Assembly: GCA_029226225.1 (NCBI GenBank)
Contig: JAQXXU010000086.1
Location: 1 to 42,281, forward strand
Source: Lachnospiraceae bacterium
Lineage (GTDB): Bacteria > Bacillota > Clostridia > Lachnospirales > Lachnospiraceae
Length of the DNA stretch: 42,281 nt
Direction: 5' to 3'
Both the position numbers and the translations under genes were made by a program. The notes under the pieces are model-generated. The model made no database searches and was not told the origin of the DNA. It saw only the letters and a list, made by a program, of their open reading frames with translations. Shown here one piece after another: positions 34,859 through 42,022 of the stretch. Positions within the stretch are counted from its first letter, which is position 1. Each line of letters opens with the position of its first letter.

Positions 34859-35367
34859 GATCAAAAAAATCATATTATACATTTTTTATCATTTATATGA
34901 TCGCTCTGGTTGTTTTTGACCAGCTCACAAAGCTTATAGCCAGGACATCACTTTCAGCCGGTGATATAGATATTATTCCGGGTGTGCTCCAACTGCATTT
35001 ACTCTATAATACAGGAGCCGCCTTTTCTATTCTTACCGGAAAGACCGTGCTTTTCTATGTACTGACGCCTGTTATTGCGGCAGTTGTCATTTATTTTTTC
35101 ATCAGACTTCCATTCGAGAAAAAATACCTGCCGATGGCTTTTGTGCTGACTTCCCTTGTAGCTGGTGCTGCGGGAAACTACATAGACCGTATGGCATTCA
35201 GCAAAGTCACGGATTTTATCTATTTTTCTATCATAAATTTCCCGGTGTTTAATGTCGCAGATATCTATGTGACTATTTCAGTGATCGTTCTTTTAGTCCT
35301 TATACTTTTTAAATACAAGGATGAGGATCTTACACGCTGGATCAAAGGAAAAAAAGATCCTTCATGA
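34855..35367 (+). CDS. lspA: Prolipoprotein signal peptidase LspA
   Basis: 170-aa type II signal peptidase that removes lipoprotein leaders after lipidation. Four membrane helices; FDQLTKLIA (21-29), NTGAAFS (52-58), and the catalytic aspartates Asp111 (AGNYIDR) and Asp136 (FNVADIY). Overlaps aroB and the rluD-type gene. A likely substrate here is the ApbE lipoprotein. Confidence 0.96.
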   Translation: MRSKKSYYTFFIIYMIALVVFDQLTKLIARTSLSAGDIDIIPGVLQLHLLYNTGAAFSILTGKTVLFYVLTPVIAAVVIYFFIRLPFEKKYLPMAFVLTSLVAGAAGNYIDRMAFSKVTDFIYFSIINFPVFNVADIYVTISVIVLLVLILFKYKDEDLTRWIKGKKDPS

Positions 35368-36326
35368 AAGCTTCAGACATGGATTCAGTAAATAAATCAG
35401 ATTTACCGGTTGTGTTTAGTGTCTCAGATGCCAATGCCGGAATAAGGATAGATAAATATCTTGCAGAAGAGTTTCCGGAGCATACCAGATCCTTTTATCA
35501 GAAGGCTATAGAAGAGCAGAAGGTACTTGTAAATGACTCTCCGGTAAAAAGTAATTATAAGCTCCGTAAGAATGATAATATATCGATCCTTCCCATTAAA
35601 GAAGAAGTCCTTGATGTAGTCCCACAGGATATACCGCTTGATATCATATACGAGGATGACGACATCCTGATAGTGAATAAACCGAAGGGAATGGTCGTTC
35701 ACCCGGCTCCAGGTCATCCTGATGGAACTCTGGTAAATGCTGTGATGTATCACTGCGGTGATTCTCTTTCGGCTATAAACGGAGTCATCAGACCCGGCAT
35801 AGTGCACCGTATAGACCGTGACACGACCGGTTCACTTATCGTCTGTAAAAATGACCGGGCACATCTATTTATAGCCGAGCAGATAAAAGTTCACAGTATA
35901 AACCGCATCTACCGTGGTATAGTCTGTGGTCATATGAATGCAGAGGAAGGCACTGTAGATGCCCCAATCGGACGCTCAGACAAGGACAGAAAAAAAATGG
36001 CGGTCAATGCCCACCATGGAAAAAATGCCGTAACTCACTACAGAGTTCTCGAGAATTTTAAGGACTTCGCCTACTGTGAGTTTAAACTTGAAACCGGTCG
36101 TACACACCAGATCAGAGTCCATATGGCATCTATCGGTCACCCGCTCTTAGGCGATGAGGTATATGGTGGGACCAGGTCCAAGTTTAAAAATCTGGAAGGC
36201 CAGTGCCTTCACGCCATGACTATAGGCTTCATCCATCCGACTACAAAACAGTATGTGGAGTTTACAGCTCCGCTGCCGGAGTATTTTAAGAGGCTCTTAG
36301 AAACACTCCGTCGGCAAAGCATCTGA
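35364..36326 (+). CDS. rluD: RluD-type pseudouridine synthase
   Basis: 320-aa RluA-family enzyme with an N-terminal S4 domain (about 25-85: GIRIDKYLAEEFPEHTRS). The catalytic Asp151 is in IVHRIDRDTTG. NKPKGMVVHPAPGH and HQIRVHMASIGHPLLGDEVYG follow. lspA-rluD order is common in Firmicutes. A weak alternative start exists at residue 6. The gene ends 21 bases from the convergent xerS end with no clear terminator. Confidence 0.93.
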   Translation: MKASDMDSVNKSDLPVVFSVSDANAGIRIDKYLAEEFPEHTRSFYQKAIEEQKVLVNDSPVKSNYKLRKNDNISILPIKEEVLDVVPQDIPLDIIYEDDDILIVNKPKGMVVHPAPGHPDGTLVNAVMYHCGDSLSAINGVIRPGIVHRIDRDTTGSLIVCKNDRAHLFIAEQIKVHSINRIYRGIVCGHMNAEEGTVDAPIGRSDKDRKKMAVNAHHGKNAVTHYRVLENFKDFAYCEFKLETGRTHQIRVHMASIGHPLLGDEVYGGTRSKFKNLEGQCLHAMTIGFIHPTTKQYVEFTAPLPEYFKRLLETLRRQSI

Positions 36327-36347
36327 TCATCTGATAAAATTGGCTGA

Positions 36348-37424
36348 TCAATCCTTCCTATGAAAATTCACTGCGTTTGCGGCTTCTCTCTTGTGCTCAT
36401 CCTCGATAGCTGCATAGTAGTCAATGGTCGTGTTGATGTTCTCATGGCCTAAAACATCAGCTACCAGGCGGATGTCACCGGTTTCGCGGTAGAGGGCAGT
36501 GCCGTAGGTGCTGCGAAGCTTGTGAGGCGTGATGTGTTTGTTCGGGACAGCCATCTGTGCATATTTTTTCACTAATTTTTCTATAGCGTCAACACTCATG
36601 CGCTTGCCCTGCATCGAGAAAAACAGGGCTTTTTCATGGCCTTCTTTAGCTTTCGGAGCTATGGCCGCGCGTTCGCCATCCACATAGTCCTTTAAGACAT
36701 CATGTACTTCGTCACCGAAGTAAAGCACATCCTGACCGCCGCCTTTGCGGACGATAGTTATCGTATTCACGACAAAATCCACATCTGTTATATCAAGTCC
36801 GTTACACTCAGATACACGGATCCCCGTACCAAGCATCAGCGTCAGGATAGCCAGATCCCGCTGCTTTGTGCGTTCACAGTATTTTCTCTGGCGCTCAGTC
36901 ATCTGCTCATTTCCATTTTCCACAGCATTGAGGATAGCCTGAACTTCATAGTTATTCATCCGGATGATATTCTTGTCTTTTTTAAGTCTTGGAAGCGGCA
37001 CAAGAACAGTCGGATCTTCCTTGATATGCTTGTGTATCAGGTGGTAATGATAAAGTCCCCGGAGCGGAGCCATTTTGCGCGCGATGGCGCGTTTGCCGTT
37101 CTCATGGATCGTCTTATTATCAGAACCGACATCCAGTTCCAGATATCTCTGATATTCGGCAATATCCTCAGAACTTATTTTTTCAAGGATATCAAGCTTG
37201 AAATCAGCCGGTTTCATGCCTTTGTACAGTGGATTTTTCTCGATGATATAATTAAAAAATGTGATCAGGTCATAACAGTACGAAACCAGTGTGCTTGTCT
37301 GTGATGTCATTTCTTTACTATATATGTAGTCAGCCACAAATCCCGGCAGTTCCTGAAGAAGTGCCCGAAGTCTTAGTGTCTGGTGATTTTTCTTTTCCTT
37401 ATAAAATTCCGAATCCTTACCCAT
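36348..37424 (-). CDS. xerS: Tyrosine recombinase, XerS-like
   Basis: 358-aa tyrosine recombinase, matching the length of streptococcal/lactococcal XerS (about 356 aa), a single chromosome-dimer resolvase acting at dif_SL. All catalytic residues are visible: Arg203 in GTGIRVSE, Lys227, His301 and Arg304 in HKLRSTYG, His327 in LGHEN, and nucleophile Tyr336 in TTIDYY. Start ATG 37424 follows AGGTG at a 7-base spacing; the upstream TTG at 37454 would add an atypical 10 residues. It has its own promoter (37463-37491). It is more likely the host recombinase than a phage integrase, because it fits the chromosomal family and lies in host-like sequence; the call of XerS over XerC/D rests on length and N-terminal pattern. 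Confidence 0.75.
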   Translation of the reverse strand: MGKDSEFYKEKKNHQTLRLRALLQELPGFVADYIYSKEMTSQTSTLVSYCYDLITFFNYIIEKNPLYKGMKPADFKLDILEKISSEDIAEYQRYLELDVGSDNKTIHENGKRAIARKMAPLRGLYHYHLIHKHIKEDPTVLVPLPRLKKDKNIIRMNNYEVQAILNAVENGNEQMTERQRKYCERTKQRDLAILTLMLGTGIRVSECNGLDITDVDFVVNTITIVRKGGGQDVLYFGDEVHDVLKDYVDGERAAIAPKAKEGHEKALFFSMQGKRMSVDAIEKLVKKYAQMAVPNKHITPHKLRSTYGTALYRETGDIRLVADVLGHENINTTIDYYAAIEDEHKREAANAVNFHRKD

Positions 37425-37462
37425 AAAACACCTGCAAAATCTATAAAATCTCAACTATTAAA

Positions 37463-37491
37463 ATTTTACCTCTTTCACCGGTGTTTTTCAA
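37463..37491 (-). promoter_or_regulatory. Sigma-A promoter of xerS
   Basis: On the - strand: TTGAAA (37491-37486), a 17-base spacer and TAAAAT (37468-37463). Start of transcription is expected near 37456. It marks host sequence to about 37491, so the phage junction lies to the right. Confidence 0.8.
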
Positions 37492-37508
37492 GCGCTTTTG
37501 CGGATAAA

Positions 37509-37522
37509 CAGATATTTATCTG
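37509..37522. repeat. Perfect palindrome CAGATA-TT-TATCTG
   Basis: 14-base inverted repeat (6-2-6) between xerS and the first phage gene. Could be an operator for phage repression or part of a recombinase site; no evidence decides. Confidence 0.5.
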
Positions 37523-37534
37523 ATACTATAGTTC

Positions 37535-37565
37535 ATGGAGAGGTTGCACGCACTCTCCATTTTAT
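37535..37565 (+). other. Hairpin at the left edge of the phage
   Basis: 8-bp stem ATGGAGAG / CTCTCCAT (37535-37542, 37553-37560) with a 10-base loop, followed by TTTTATT. Reads as a weak terminator or a filamentous-phage packaging-type hairpin, since it lies in the upstream noncoding region of the first phage gene. Confidence 0.5.
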
Positions 37566-37601
37566 TAGTTACTAGTTGACGTGTTTTTATGAGGTTAAAT
37601 T

Positions 37602-37811
37602 ATGAGACATGATTTAGAGACTATTGTATCTTATCACACACCGATAATTGATAAGGTGCAGAAAATGGAAACGAATTATATAAATTCGCTCGATACTGTC
37701 TTAGACGAGTATCAAGTGTCTTACACTGACAAACATGAGATATACGAATGTATCAATAGTTTAGTTCAGATCAAGGATTGTTTAAGGATTTTAGAAAAGG
37801 AGAATGCCTAA
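37602..37811 (+). CDS. Small phage protein, unknown
   Basis: 69 aa, predicted soluble and helical, acidic to neutral, with no recognised family. First gene of the phage early cluster; its stop overlaps the next ATG by one base, so translation is coupled. In inoviruses this place holds a replication or regulatory protein. The start has GAGG just upstream. Confidence 0.65.
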   Translation: MRHDLETIVSYHTPIIDKVQKMETNYINSLDTVLDEYQVSYTDKHEIYECINSLVQIKDCLRILEKENA

Positions 37812-38065
37812 TGTTTGTTTGGGAATGTGATACTTCAGTATTTGTACTCGGCGTTTCGTCACGCCAGAAAGGTGATAAAATTTACCATAACCTTTCATAT
37901 TTCGAAAATGGTTATACTCATAATATACCATGTTCACAAGAAGTTTTTGACCTCTGTGAGCATCAGGGAATATCTAAGTGCGATTGCATGATTTCCGGTG
38001 AAGTCATTTTTTATAGTAAAGGCGTGCTAATTAACTGTACGTCCCTTGAAAAAGTGGAAAGCTAA
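37811..38065 (+). CDS. Candidate gpV-like ssDNA-binding protein
   Basis: 84 aa. Length and layout resemble Ff gene V protein (87 aa): GVSSRQKGDKIYHNLSYF corresponds to the SGVSRQGKPYSLNE stretch, then alternating hydrophobic strands consistent with an OB fold. gpV coats newly made phage ssDNA and stops conversion to double strand. Position just after the first small gene and before the coat genes fits. ATG 37811 overlaps the previous stop; the in-frame ATG at 37778 lies inside the previous gene. No motif is decisive. Confidence 0.5.
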   Translation: MFVWECDTSVFVLGVSSRQKGDKIYHNLSYFENGYTHNIPCSQEVFDLCEHQGISKCDCMISGEVIFYSKGVLINCTSLEKVES

Positions 38066-38343
38066 TGGAAGATATAAAGGTCGATGAAAATAAAGACGGC
38101 TCCTACACCATATCTGGCGCAGATGCATCAAGGCTATTTAATGACATATCCGGCATACGTTCGGACATGGATACAGTCTCCGGTACTGCTATTCAGATTA
38201 AGGAGATTTACCCAGAAATAAAAGAACTGTCACAAGACTATTTAAAAAGTAAACAACAGATTGACGGGTTTATCATTTTTGGAATTTTTGTCATTGTTGG
38301 TTTGCTGGCTGGTAGGTTTTTATATGGAATTTTTAAGCATTGA
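38065..38343 (+). CDS. Phage small membrane protein (minor coat candidate)
   Basis: 92 aa: acidic N-terminal part (about 1-66, predicted helical) and one C-terminal membrane segment (69-88, FIIFGIFVIVGLLAGRFLYG) with KH tail. Could be a pVII/pIX-like minor coat or an assembly protein. Overlaps neighbours on both sides. Confidence 0.65.
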   Translation: MEDIKVDENKDGSYTISGADASRLFNDISGIRSDMDTVSGTAIQIKEIYPEIKELSQDYLKSKQQIDGFIIFGIFVIVGLLAGRFLYGIFKH

Positions 38344-38458
38344 TAACTTGACAGAATTTGCATTTAGGGGTTTTGCTAGCGGTCTTCTGATTGCTCTATT
38401 CTGTTTAGGTATAATTTCAGTTGTTGAGATTTTTAAGCACATTGTTAAAAATTCATGA
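38324..38458 (+). CDS. Phage 44-aa membrane protein (pVII/pIX-like candidate)
   Basis: Tiny protein with one membrane helix (about 15-36, FRGFASGLLIALFCLGIISVV) and a short basic tail. It starts inside the end of the preceding gene (20-base overlap; ATG 38324). Ff phages have such very small tip proteins (pVII, pIX) upstream of the major coat gene, as here. The call rests on size and order only. Confidence 0.6.
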   Translation: MEFLSIDNLTEFAFRGFASGLLIALFCLGIISVVEIFKHIVKNS

Positions 38459-38477
38459 TGTGCGGAAAGGACAATTT

Positions 38478-38780
38478 ATGTTAAAGTTTTTTGAAAATGT
38501 AAAGAACAAAGCGAGAAAAAATGTAACACGTCTGGCACTGTCTGCAGGAGTTGTTGGTGGTGCCCTTACTTGCACCGGAGTTAATGCATTTGCAGCATCT
38601 ACAAGCGGTTCAACCAATGCATCTATTACTGAATCTATGGTGCAGGCGTTTACCTCTATCAAGGATGATATTCTTTCGGCTATCGCTAAAGTCGCCCCTA
38701 TCGCTCTACCGGTTCTTGGTGCCGGGCTCCTCGTTGTGGTAGGTATCAAGATTTTTAAAAAGGTAACTTCTAAGGCTTAA
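38478..38780 (+). CDS. pVIII-like major coat protein
   Basis: 100 aa with a signal peptide (basic 1-18, hydrophobic 19-31, likely cut after NAFA at residue 39). The mature protein is about 61 residues: a Ser/Thr-rich and amphipathic N-part, a hydrophobic segment (about 72-89, APIALPVLGAGLLVVVGI), and a basic end (KIFKKVTSKA) that would bind the phage DNA. This is the classic inovirus major-coat layout. A strong terminator directly follows, as after gene VIII, which would give high coat expression. GGAAAGG precedes ATG 38478. Confidence 0.9.
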   Translation: MLKFFENVKNKARKNVTRLALSAGVVGGALTCTGVNAFAASTSGSTNASITESMVQAFTSIKDDILSAIAKVAPIALPVLGAGLLVVVGIKIFKKVTSKA

Positions 38781-38818
38781 ACTTTAACGGTTACTTTATA
38801 GTTTTGTTTTTGACTTGT

Positions 38819-38845
38819 GACCGCTCCTTTTGGGGCGGTCTTTTT
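38819..38845 (+). terminator. Terminator after the major coat gene
   Basis: Stem GACCGCTCC / GGGGCGGTC (38819-38827, 38832-38840) with a 4-base loop, followed by TTTTT. Ff-type phages carry a comparable central terminator behind the major coat gene. Confidence 0.93.
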
Positions 38846-38862
38846 AGACGAGAGGTTATAAA

Positions 38863-40383
38863 ATGACGAAAAAATTATCTAGTTTTATAGTTGCGTGCGC
38901 TCTTGTTTTTTGTACTGCTTCTATGCCCTTTTTTACTCGTACTCTTCCAGCTTATGCGTCTGCGGAAGCATTAGCAGATTGGGAGATTATGCAACATTTA
39001 TATTCACTTTTAGGTCTTTTCACGCACGACTCCGCGAACTATTACGGCGGTTTTCAAGGTTACACGGATGAGGAAAAAGCTAACGCTATGTCTGGTCTTA
39101 AAGACTTTTTTGACGGTCGGACACAGTCGCTCCGCAATCATTTAGTGGTCGGTAAAGGTATCGCCGAAGCTAAAGTTAATGATTGGTTTTCTAAGCTTAA
39201 AAACGGTACCTTAGATTTTGTATCAGATGTTGGCTCGTCTGTCTTTGATTGGTTTAACGCTCAATCTGGTGAGGTTGCTAAACAGTGGTCTGATGGACAA
39301 GCGCCAATCGTTGACCGTTCTAAGTTTATTTCTGGTGATCATATTAGCGAATCTACTTTAATTGATTATATGTATTCATATGCTTCTAGGGATGGTAAAA
39401 AACCTCAAGTATCAAAACCGGGTGATGTTATAGCATTTTATATTTTACCTTTTGCTTATCAATATAATACTTTAGGCAGTGATATTGATAAAGATTGTGA
39501 TTTTACTTTTATTTATGTCGATAAATACGGTTATGTAGAAGGACAAAAATTTGAGTGGTGGCCTGATACGGAGGATTTATCTGGTTCTTACTATAAGCAA
39601 ACGTTTGGTTATGCTAATAAAATTGGTTTTAGTGATTGGCTTAGTAAAGTTACAGGTTCTTTGGTTGGTGCGATTACTGTAGATGATAAAGAACAAGAAA
39701 AATATAAGTTACCGCCTACATCGGCTGAAATTGATGCGTCGAAACAATTACCTTCGGTAATTGATACTTACGGTGGTAATCTTCCCCAGCCTTACAAGAA
39801 GCCGGAAAATGACGACAAACATAAGCCCGTACCTTTCGTGCCTACTCCGATACCAGTTGATTGGCGCATTTTTCATGGTCAAGGTGACGGCTCCGGCGGT
39901 ATAAAGATAGTTATTAAAGATACTGACATAAATAGTATTAAAAAGTTTACCTATAATGAGTATAAAAAAACACAGATACAGTTAAATAAGCTAACTCAAA
40001 CACTTAACAATATTCAAAATCTGATACAAGTAAATACGAAAAATAATACTTATATAGATAAGGACGGCAAAGAAAAGACCTTGCCTATAATTGAACCGGA
40101 TTTTTCGCAAGATGTCGATTTAAAGAAAAAATTCCCTTTTTCGTTGCCTTGGGACGTAATGTGTATTTTTAAGATGCTAAATGCATCGCCAGAAGCTCCG
40201 GCGGTAACGATTGATTATCCGGTAATTAAAAACGGCTCCGGCTGGGGTGGCTATACGGTGATAACTAAACCGATAGAGGTAGATTTTAATACTGATACAT
40301 GGAATAAGGTAGCAAAGGTCTGTCGAGTGATGTTGTTTTTACTCTTTGCGGTTGGTATCTGCTGGGCGTTTTTTGTTAAGTGA
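38863..40383 (+). CDS. pIII-like adsorption protein
   Basis: 506 aa. A signal peptide occupies 1-33 (likely cut after AYA). A large extracellular part follows, aromatic-rich (residues about 40-300), then a Pro-rich linker (about 305-328) and a helical segment (about 353-400). The final membrane anchor is at about 482-506 (VMLFLLFAVGICWAFFV). Layout of signal, receptor-binding domains, flexible linker and C-terminal anchor matches pIII; the sequence itself was not recognised. It follows the central terminator, so it is expressed by read-through or a separate promoter. Expected to decide host range. Confidence 0.75.
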   Translation: MTKKLSSFIVACALVFCTASMPFFTRTLPAYASAEALADWEIMQHLYSLLGLFTHDSANYYGGFQGYTDEEKANAMSGLKDFFDGRTQSLRNHLVVGKGIAEAKVNDWFSKLKNGTLDFVSDVGSSVFDWFNAQSGEVAKQWSDGQAPIVDRSKFISGDHISESTLIDYMYSYASRDGKKPQVSKPGDVIAFYILPFAYQYNTLGSDIDKDCDFTFIYVDKYGYVEGQKFEWWPDTEDLSGSYYKQTFGYANKIGFSDWLSKVTGSLVGAITVDDKEQEKYKLPPTSAEIDASKQLPSVIDTYGGNLPQPYKKPENDDKHKPVPFVPTPIPVDWRIFHGQGDGSGGIKIVIKDTDINSIKKFTYNEYKKTQIQLNKLTQTLNNIQNLIQVNTKNNTYIDKDGKEKTLPIIEPDFSQDVDLKKKFPFSLPWDVMCIFKMLNASPEAPAVTIDYPVIKNGSGWGGYTVITKPIEVDFNTDTWNKVAKVCRVMLFLLFAVGICWAFFVK

Positions 40384-40392
40384 GGTGATATT

Positions 40393-40629
40393 ATGGAATT
40401 TTTTAACATATTAAAAAAAGGTGTTATGTTTGTCTTTAGAGCTTTGCCTGATTCTCCGGTACAGAAATATCTTGTCGCTGATACATCAGTAATCGAACCT
40501 AAATGGATACGTAATCTTAATTGGTTCTTTCCTGCTGGTCTTGCTATAGACCTTTTTTCTGCCGTGCTTGTAGCGTGGGGTGTATGGCTCGCAGTCCGCT
40601 GGATTTCCGGCATCGTTGGCTTGCGTTAG
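40393..40629 (+). CDS. Phage minor coat/membrane protein (pVI-like position)
   Basis: 78 aa with a membrane segment at about 47-68 (PAGLAIDLFSAVLVAWGVWLAV) and another weakly hydrophobic N-terminal stretch. It sits between the adsorption protein and Zot, where pVI lies in Ff phages; shorter than Ff pVI (112 aa). GAGGTG precedes ATG 40393. Confidence 0.6.
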   Translation: MEFFNILKKGVMFVFRALPDSPVQKYLVADTSVIEPKWIRNLNWFFPAGLAIDLFSAVLVAWGVWLAVRWISGIVGLR

Positions 40630-40649
40630 TAGAAAGAAAGGCGTGCAAA

Positions 40650-41327
40650 ATGATATATTTATACACTGGGACTCCTGGCTCTGGTAAGTCCCTAGATATG
40701 GCACGGGTGATATGGTATCAGTCAGCTGATCACCCCGTTATATGTAATTTCCCTGTTACTCTCCCACCAAAGAAAATGGCGAATTTTCAGTTTTGGCGTG
40801 ATGAGGATTTGACAGTTTCCCACCTTGTCGAGTTTGCCAATGAGTATTGGCATGGTCGCAAGGTAAAAGAGGACACTATTCTTTTGTTTATCGACGAAGC
40901 ACAGATATATTTTAATTCCCGTGATTGGTCTAGCAAAGGGCGTAAAGAGTGGATACATTTTTTTTCCGGTCACCGTCATTATGGTTACTGCATAATCATG
41001 GCGTGTCAGATAGACACGATGCTAGATAAGCAGATACGCGCTCTGGTCGAAACTCAGGTAATACACAGAAAAATAAATAACTATGGTTGGCGCGGTCTAC
41101 TGTTGCGATTGCTATTTTTCGCCCCGACGCTTTTTGTTAAAGTTAGTCTTTACTATCAGCAGAAAATGAAACTTTCTTCTTCCATGTTCCGCTATAGTAA
41201 AAAATTCGCTTCGATTTACGACTCTTATGCTACTTCGTTCTTTGACGGCTCCGAGTTTCGCGGACAGCTTGAGCAGTGCGAAAGCAAGGACGGGGAACCG
41301 GAGCCGGAAAAGAGAAAGGAGCAATAA
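40650..41327 (+). CDS. zot: Zot/pI-like phage assembly ATPase
   Basis: 225 aa with Walker A GTPGSGKS (7-14) and Walker B LLFIDEAQ (about 77-84), the hallmarks of pI/Zot morphogenesis proteins that extrude filamentous virions through the inner membrane. The FFSGHRHYGYCIIMACQ block is typical of Zot. One hydrophobic stretch lies near 147-163 (LLLRLLFFAPTLFVKV). Shorter than the 350-400 aa of known Zot proteins, mainly lacking the long outer domain. ATG 40650 follows AGAAAGAAAGG. Confidence 0.9.
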   Translation: MIYLYTGTPGSGKSLDMARVIWYQSADHPVICNFPVTLPPKKMANFQFWRDEDLTVSHLVEFANEYWHGRKVKEDTILLFIDEAQIYFNSRDWSSKGRKEWIHFFSGHRHYGYCIIMACQIDTMLDKQIRALVETQVIHRKINNYGWRGLLLRLLFFAPTLFVKVSLYYQQKMKLSSSMFRYSKKFASIYDSYATSFFDGSEFRGQLEQCESKDGEPEPEKRKEQ

Positions 41328-41888
41328 ATGGCGATAAGCAAAACGAGAAATTTCGTTTCTATCGGTTATCCAGAGAGTTTAAAAGAGAATTGGCGGGAGA
41401 TATTAGCAGAAACTTGTGTACCCTGCATCGTATCACCTTTACATGATAAGGACGTTAACCCAGATGGAGAACCGAAAAAGCCACATTACCATATTATGAT
41501 AATGTTTGACAATACTAAACGTATTGAACAGGCACAAGAAATATTTGACAGCATTGGTGCTATTAAATGCCAGATGGTTAAATCAACACGTGGTCAGGCA
41601 CGATATTTCTGTCACTTAGACAATCCGGAAAAGCATCAATATAATATTTTAGATGTTTCTAACTATGGCGGTGCTGATTATCAAACACTTATAGAACTTC
41701 CGTCTGACAAATTTTCTGTAATCGCTGAAATGATGGATTTTTGTGATGATAACGACTGTTATAGCTTCTGTGAGTTGGCGCGGTATGCTAGAAATCATCA
41801 AGAACAGTGGTTTCGTTGCTTGTGTAGTAATGGCGCGATGTTTATGAAGGAATACTTAAAAACCTTGGCATGGGAACGTCGATCATAA
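41328..41888 (+). CDS. rep: HUH-endonuclease replication initiator, pMV158 RepB (Rep_2) type
   Basis: 186 aa. Rep_2-type motifs: PLHDKD (38-42), metal-binding HYH (53-55) in KKPHYHIMIMF, and a nucleophile candidate Tyr93 in ARYFCH, in the order of pMV158 RepB, whose opening and LHDKD region this closely resembles. It would nick the double-strand origin for rolling-circle replication. Most inoviruses carry Rep of other families at the other end of the map; here it is the last gene, which in a circle is next to the origin. Starts directly after zot with no gap. Confidence 0.9.
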   Translation: MAISKTRNFVSIGYPESLKENWREILAETCVPCIVSPLHDKDVNPDGEPKKPHYHIMIMFDNTKRIEQAQEIFDSIGAIKCQMVKSTRGQARYFCHLDNPEKHQYNILDVSNYGGADYQTLIELPSDKFSVIAEMMDFCDDNDCYSFCELARYARNHQEQWFRCLCSNGAMFMKEYLKTLAWERRS

Positions 41889-41902
41889 AGCACCGAAAAA
41901 AA

Positions 41903-41959
41903 AGAGCATAAGAAAAAGCGGTTTCCGGACTTGTCCGGACTCCGCTTTTTTGTTGCTCT
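41903..41959. terminator. Extended cruciform / terminator at the phage 3' end
   Basis: Nested inverted repeats: AGAGCA / TGCTCT outside, AAAAGCGG / CCGCTTTT in the middle and CCGGAC / GTCCGG inside, with T tracts on either strand. It ends the phage operon and may also be part of the origin region. Confidence 0.8.
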
Positions 41960-42022
41960 CTGACAGGGGTAGGCGCAAGCCGTAGGGGGCAACCAGATGC
42001 CCCCTGCGTAGTTTTACGCCTT
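41960..42022. other. Hairpin cluster, candidate origin/packaging region
   Basis: Three small hairpins follow: GGC-GCAA-GCC (about 41972-41981), GGGGGCA / TGCCCCC (41985-41991, 41998-42004) and GCGTA / TACGC (42006-42010, 42015-42019). An outer AGGCG / CGCCT pairing encloses the set. Filamentous and rolling-circle elements have such clustered hairpins in the noncoding region for nicking, minus-strand start and packaging. The nick site was not identified. Confidence 0.5.

Noticed and set aside
36702-37304. Long open frame of 200 codons on the + strand inside xerS
   Set aside because: It is the reverse frame of a well-supported recombinase gene with all catalytic residues; no ribosome binding site or family match.
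37576-37603. TTGACG near 37576 as -35 of the phage promoter
   Set aside because: The matching -10 would overlap the first phage start codon.
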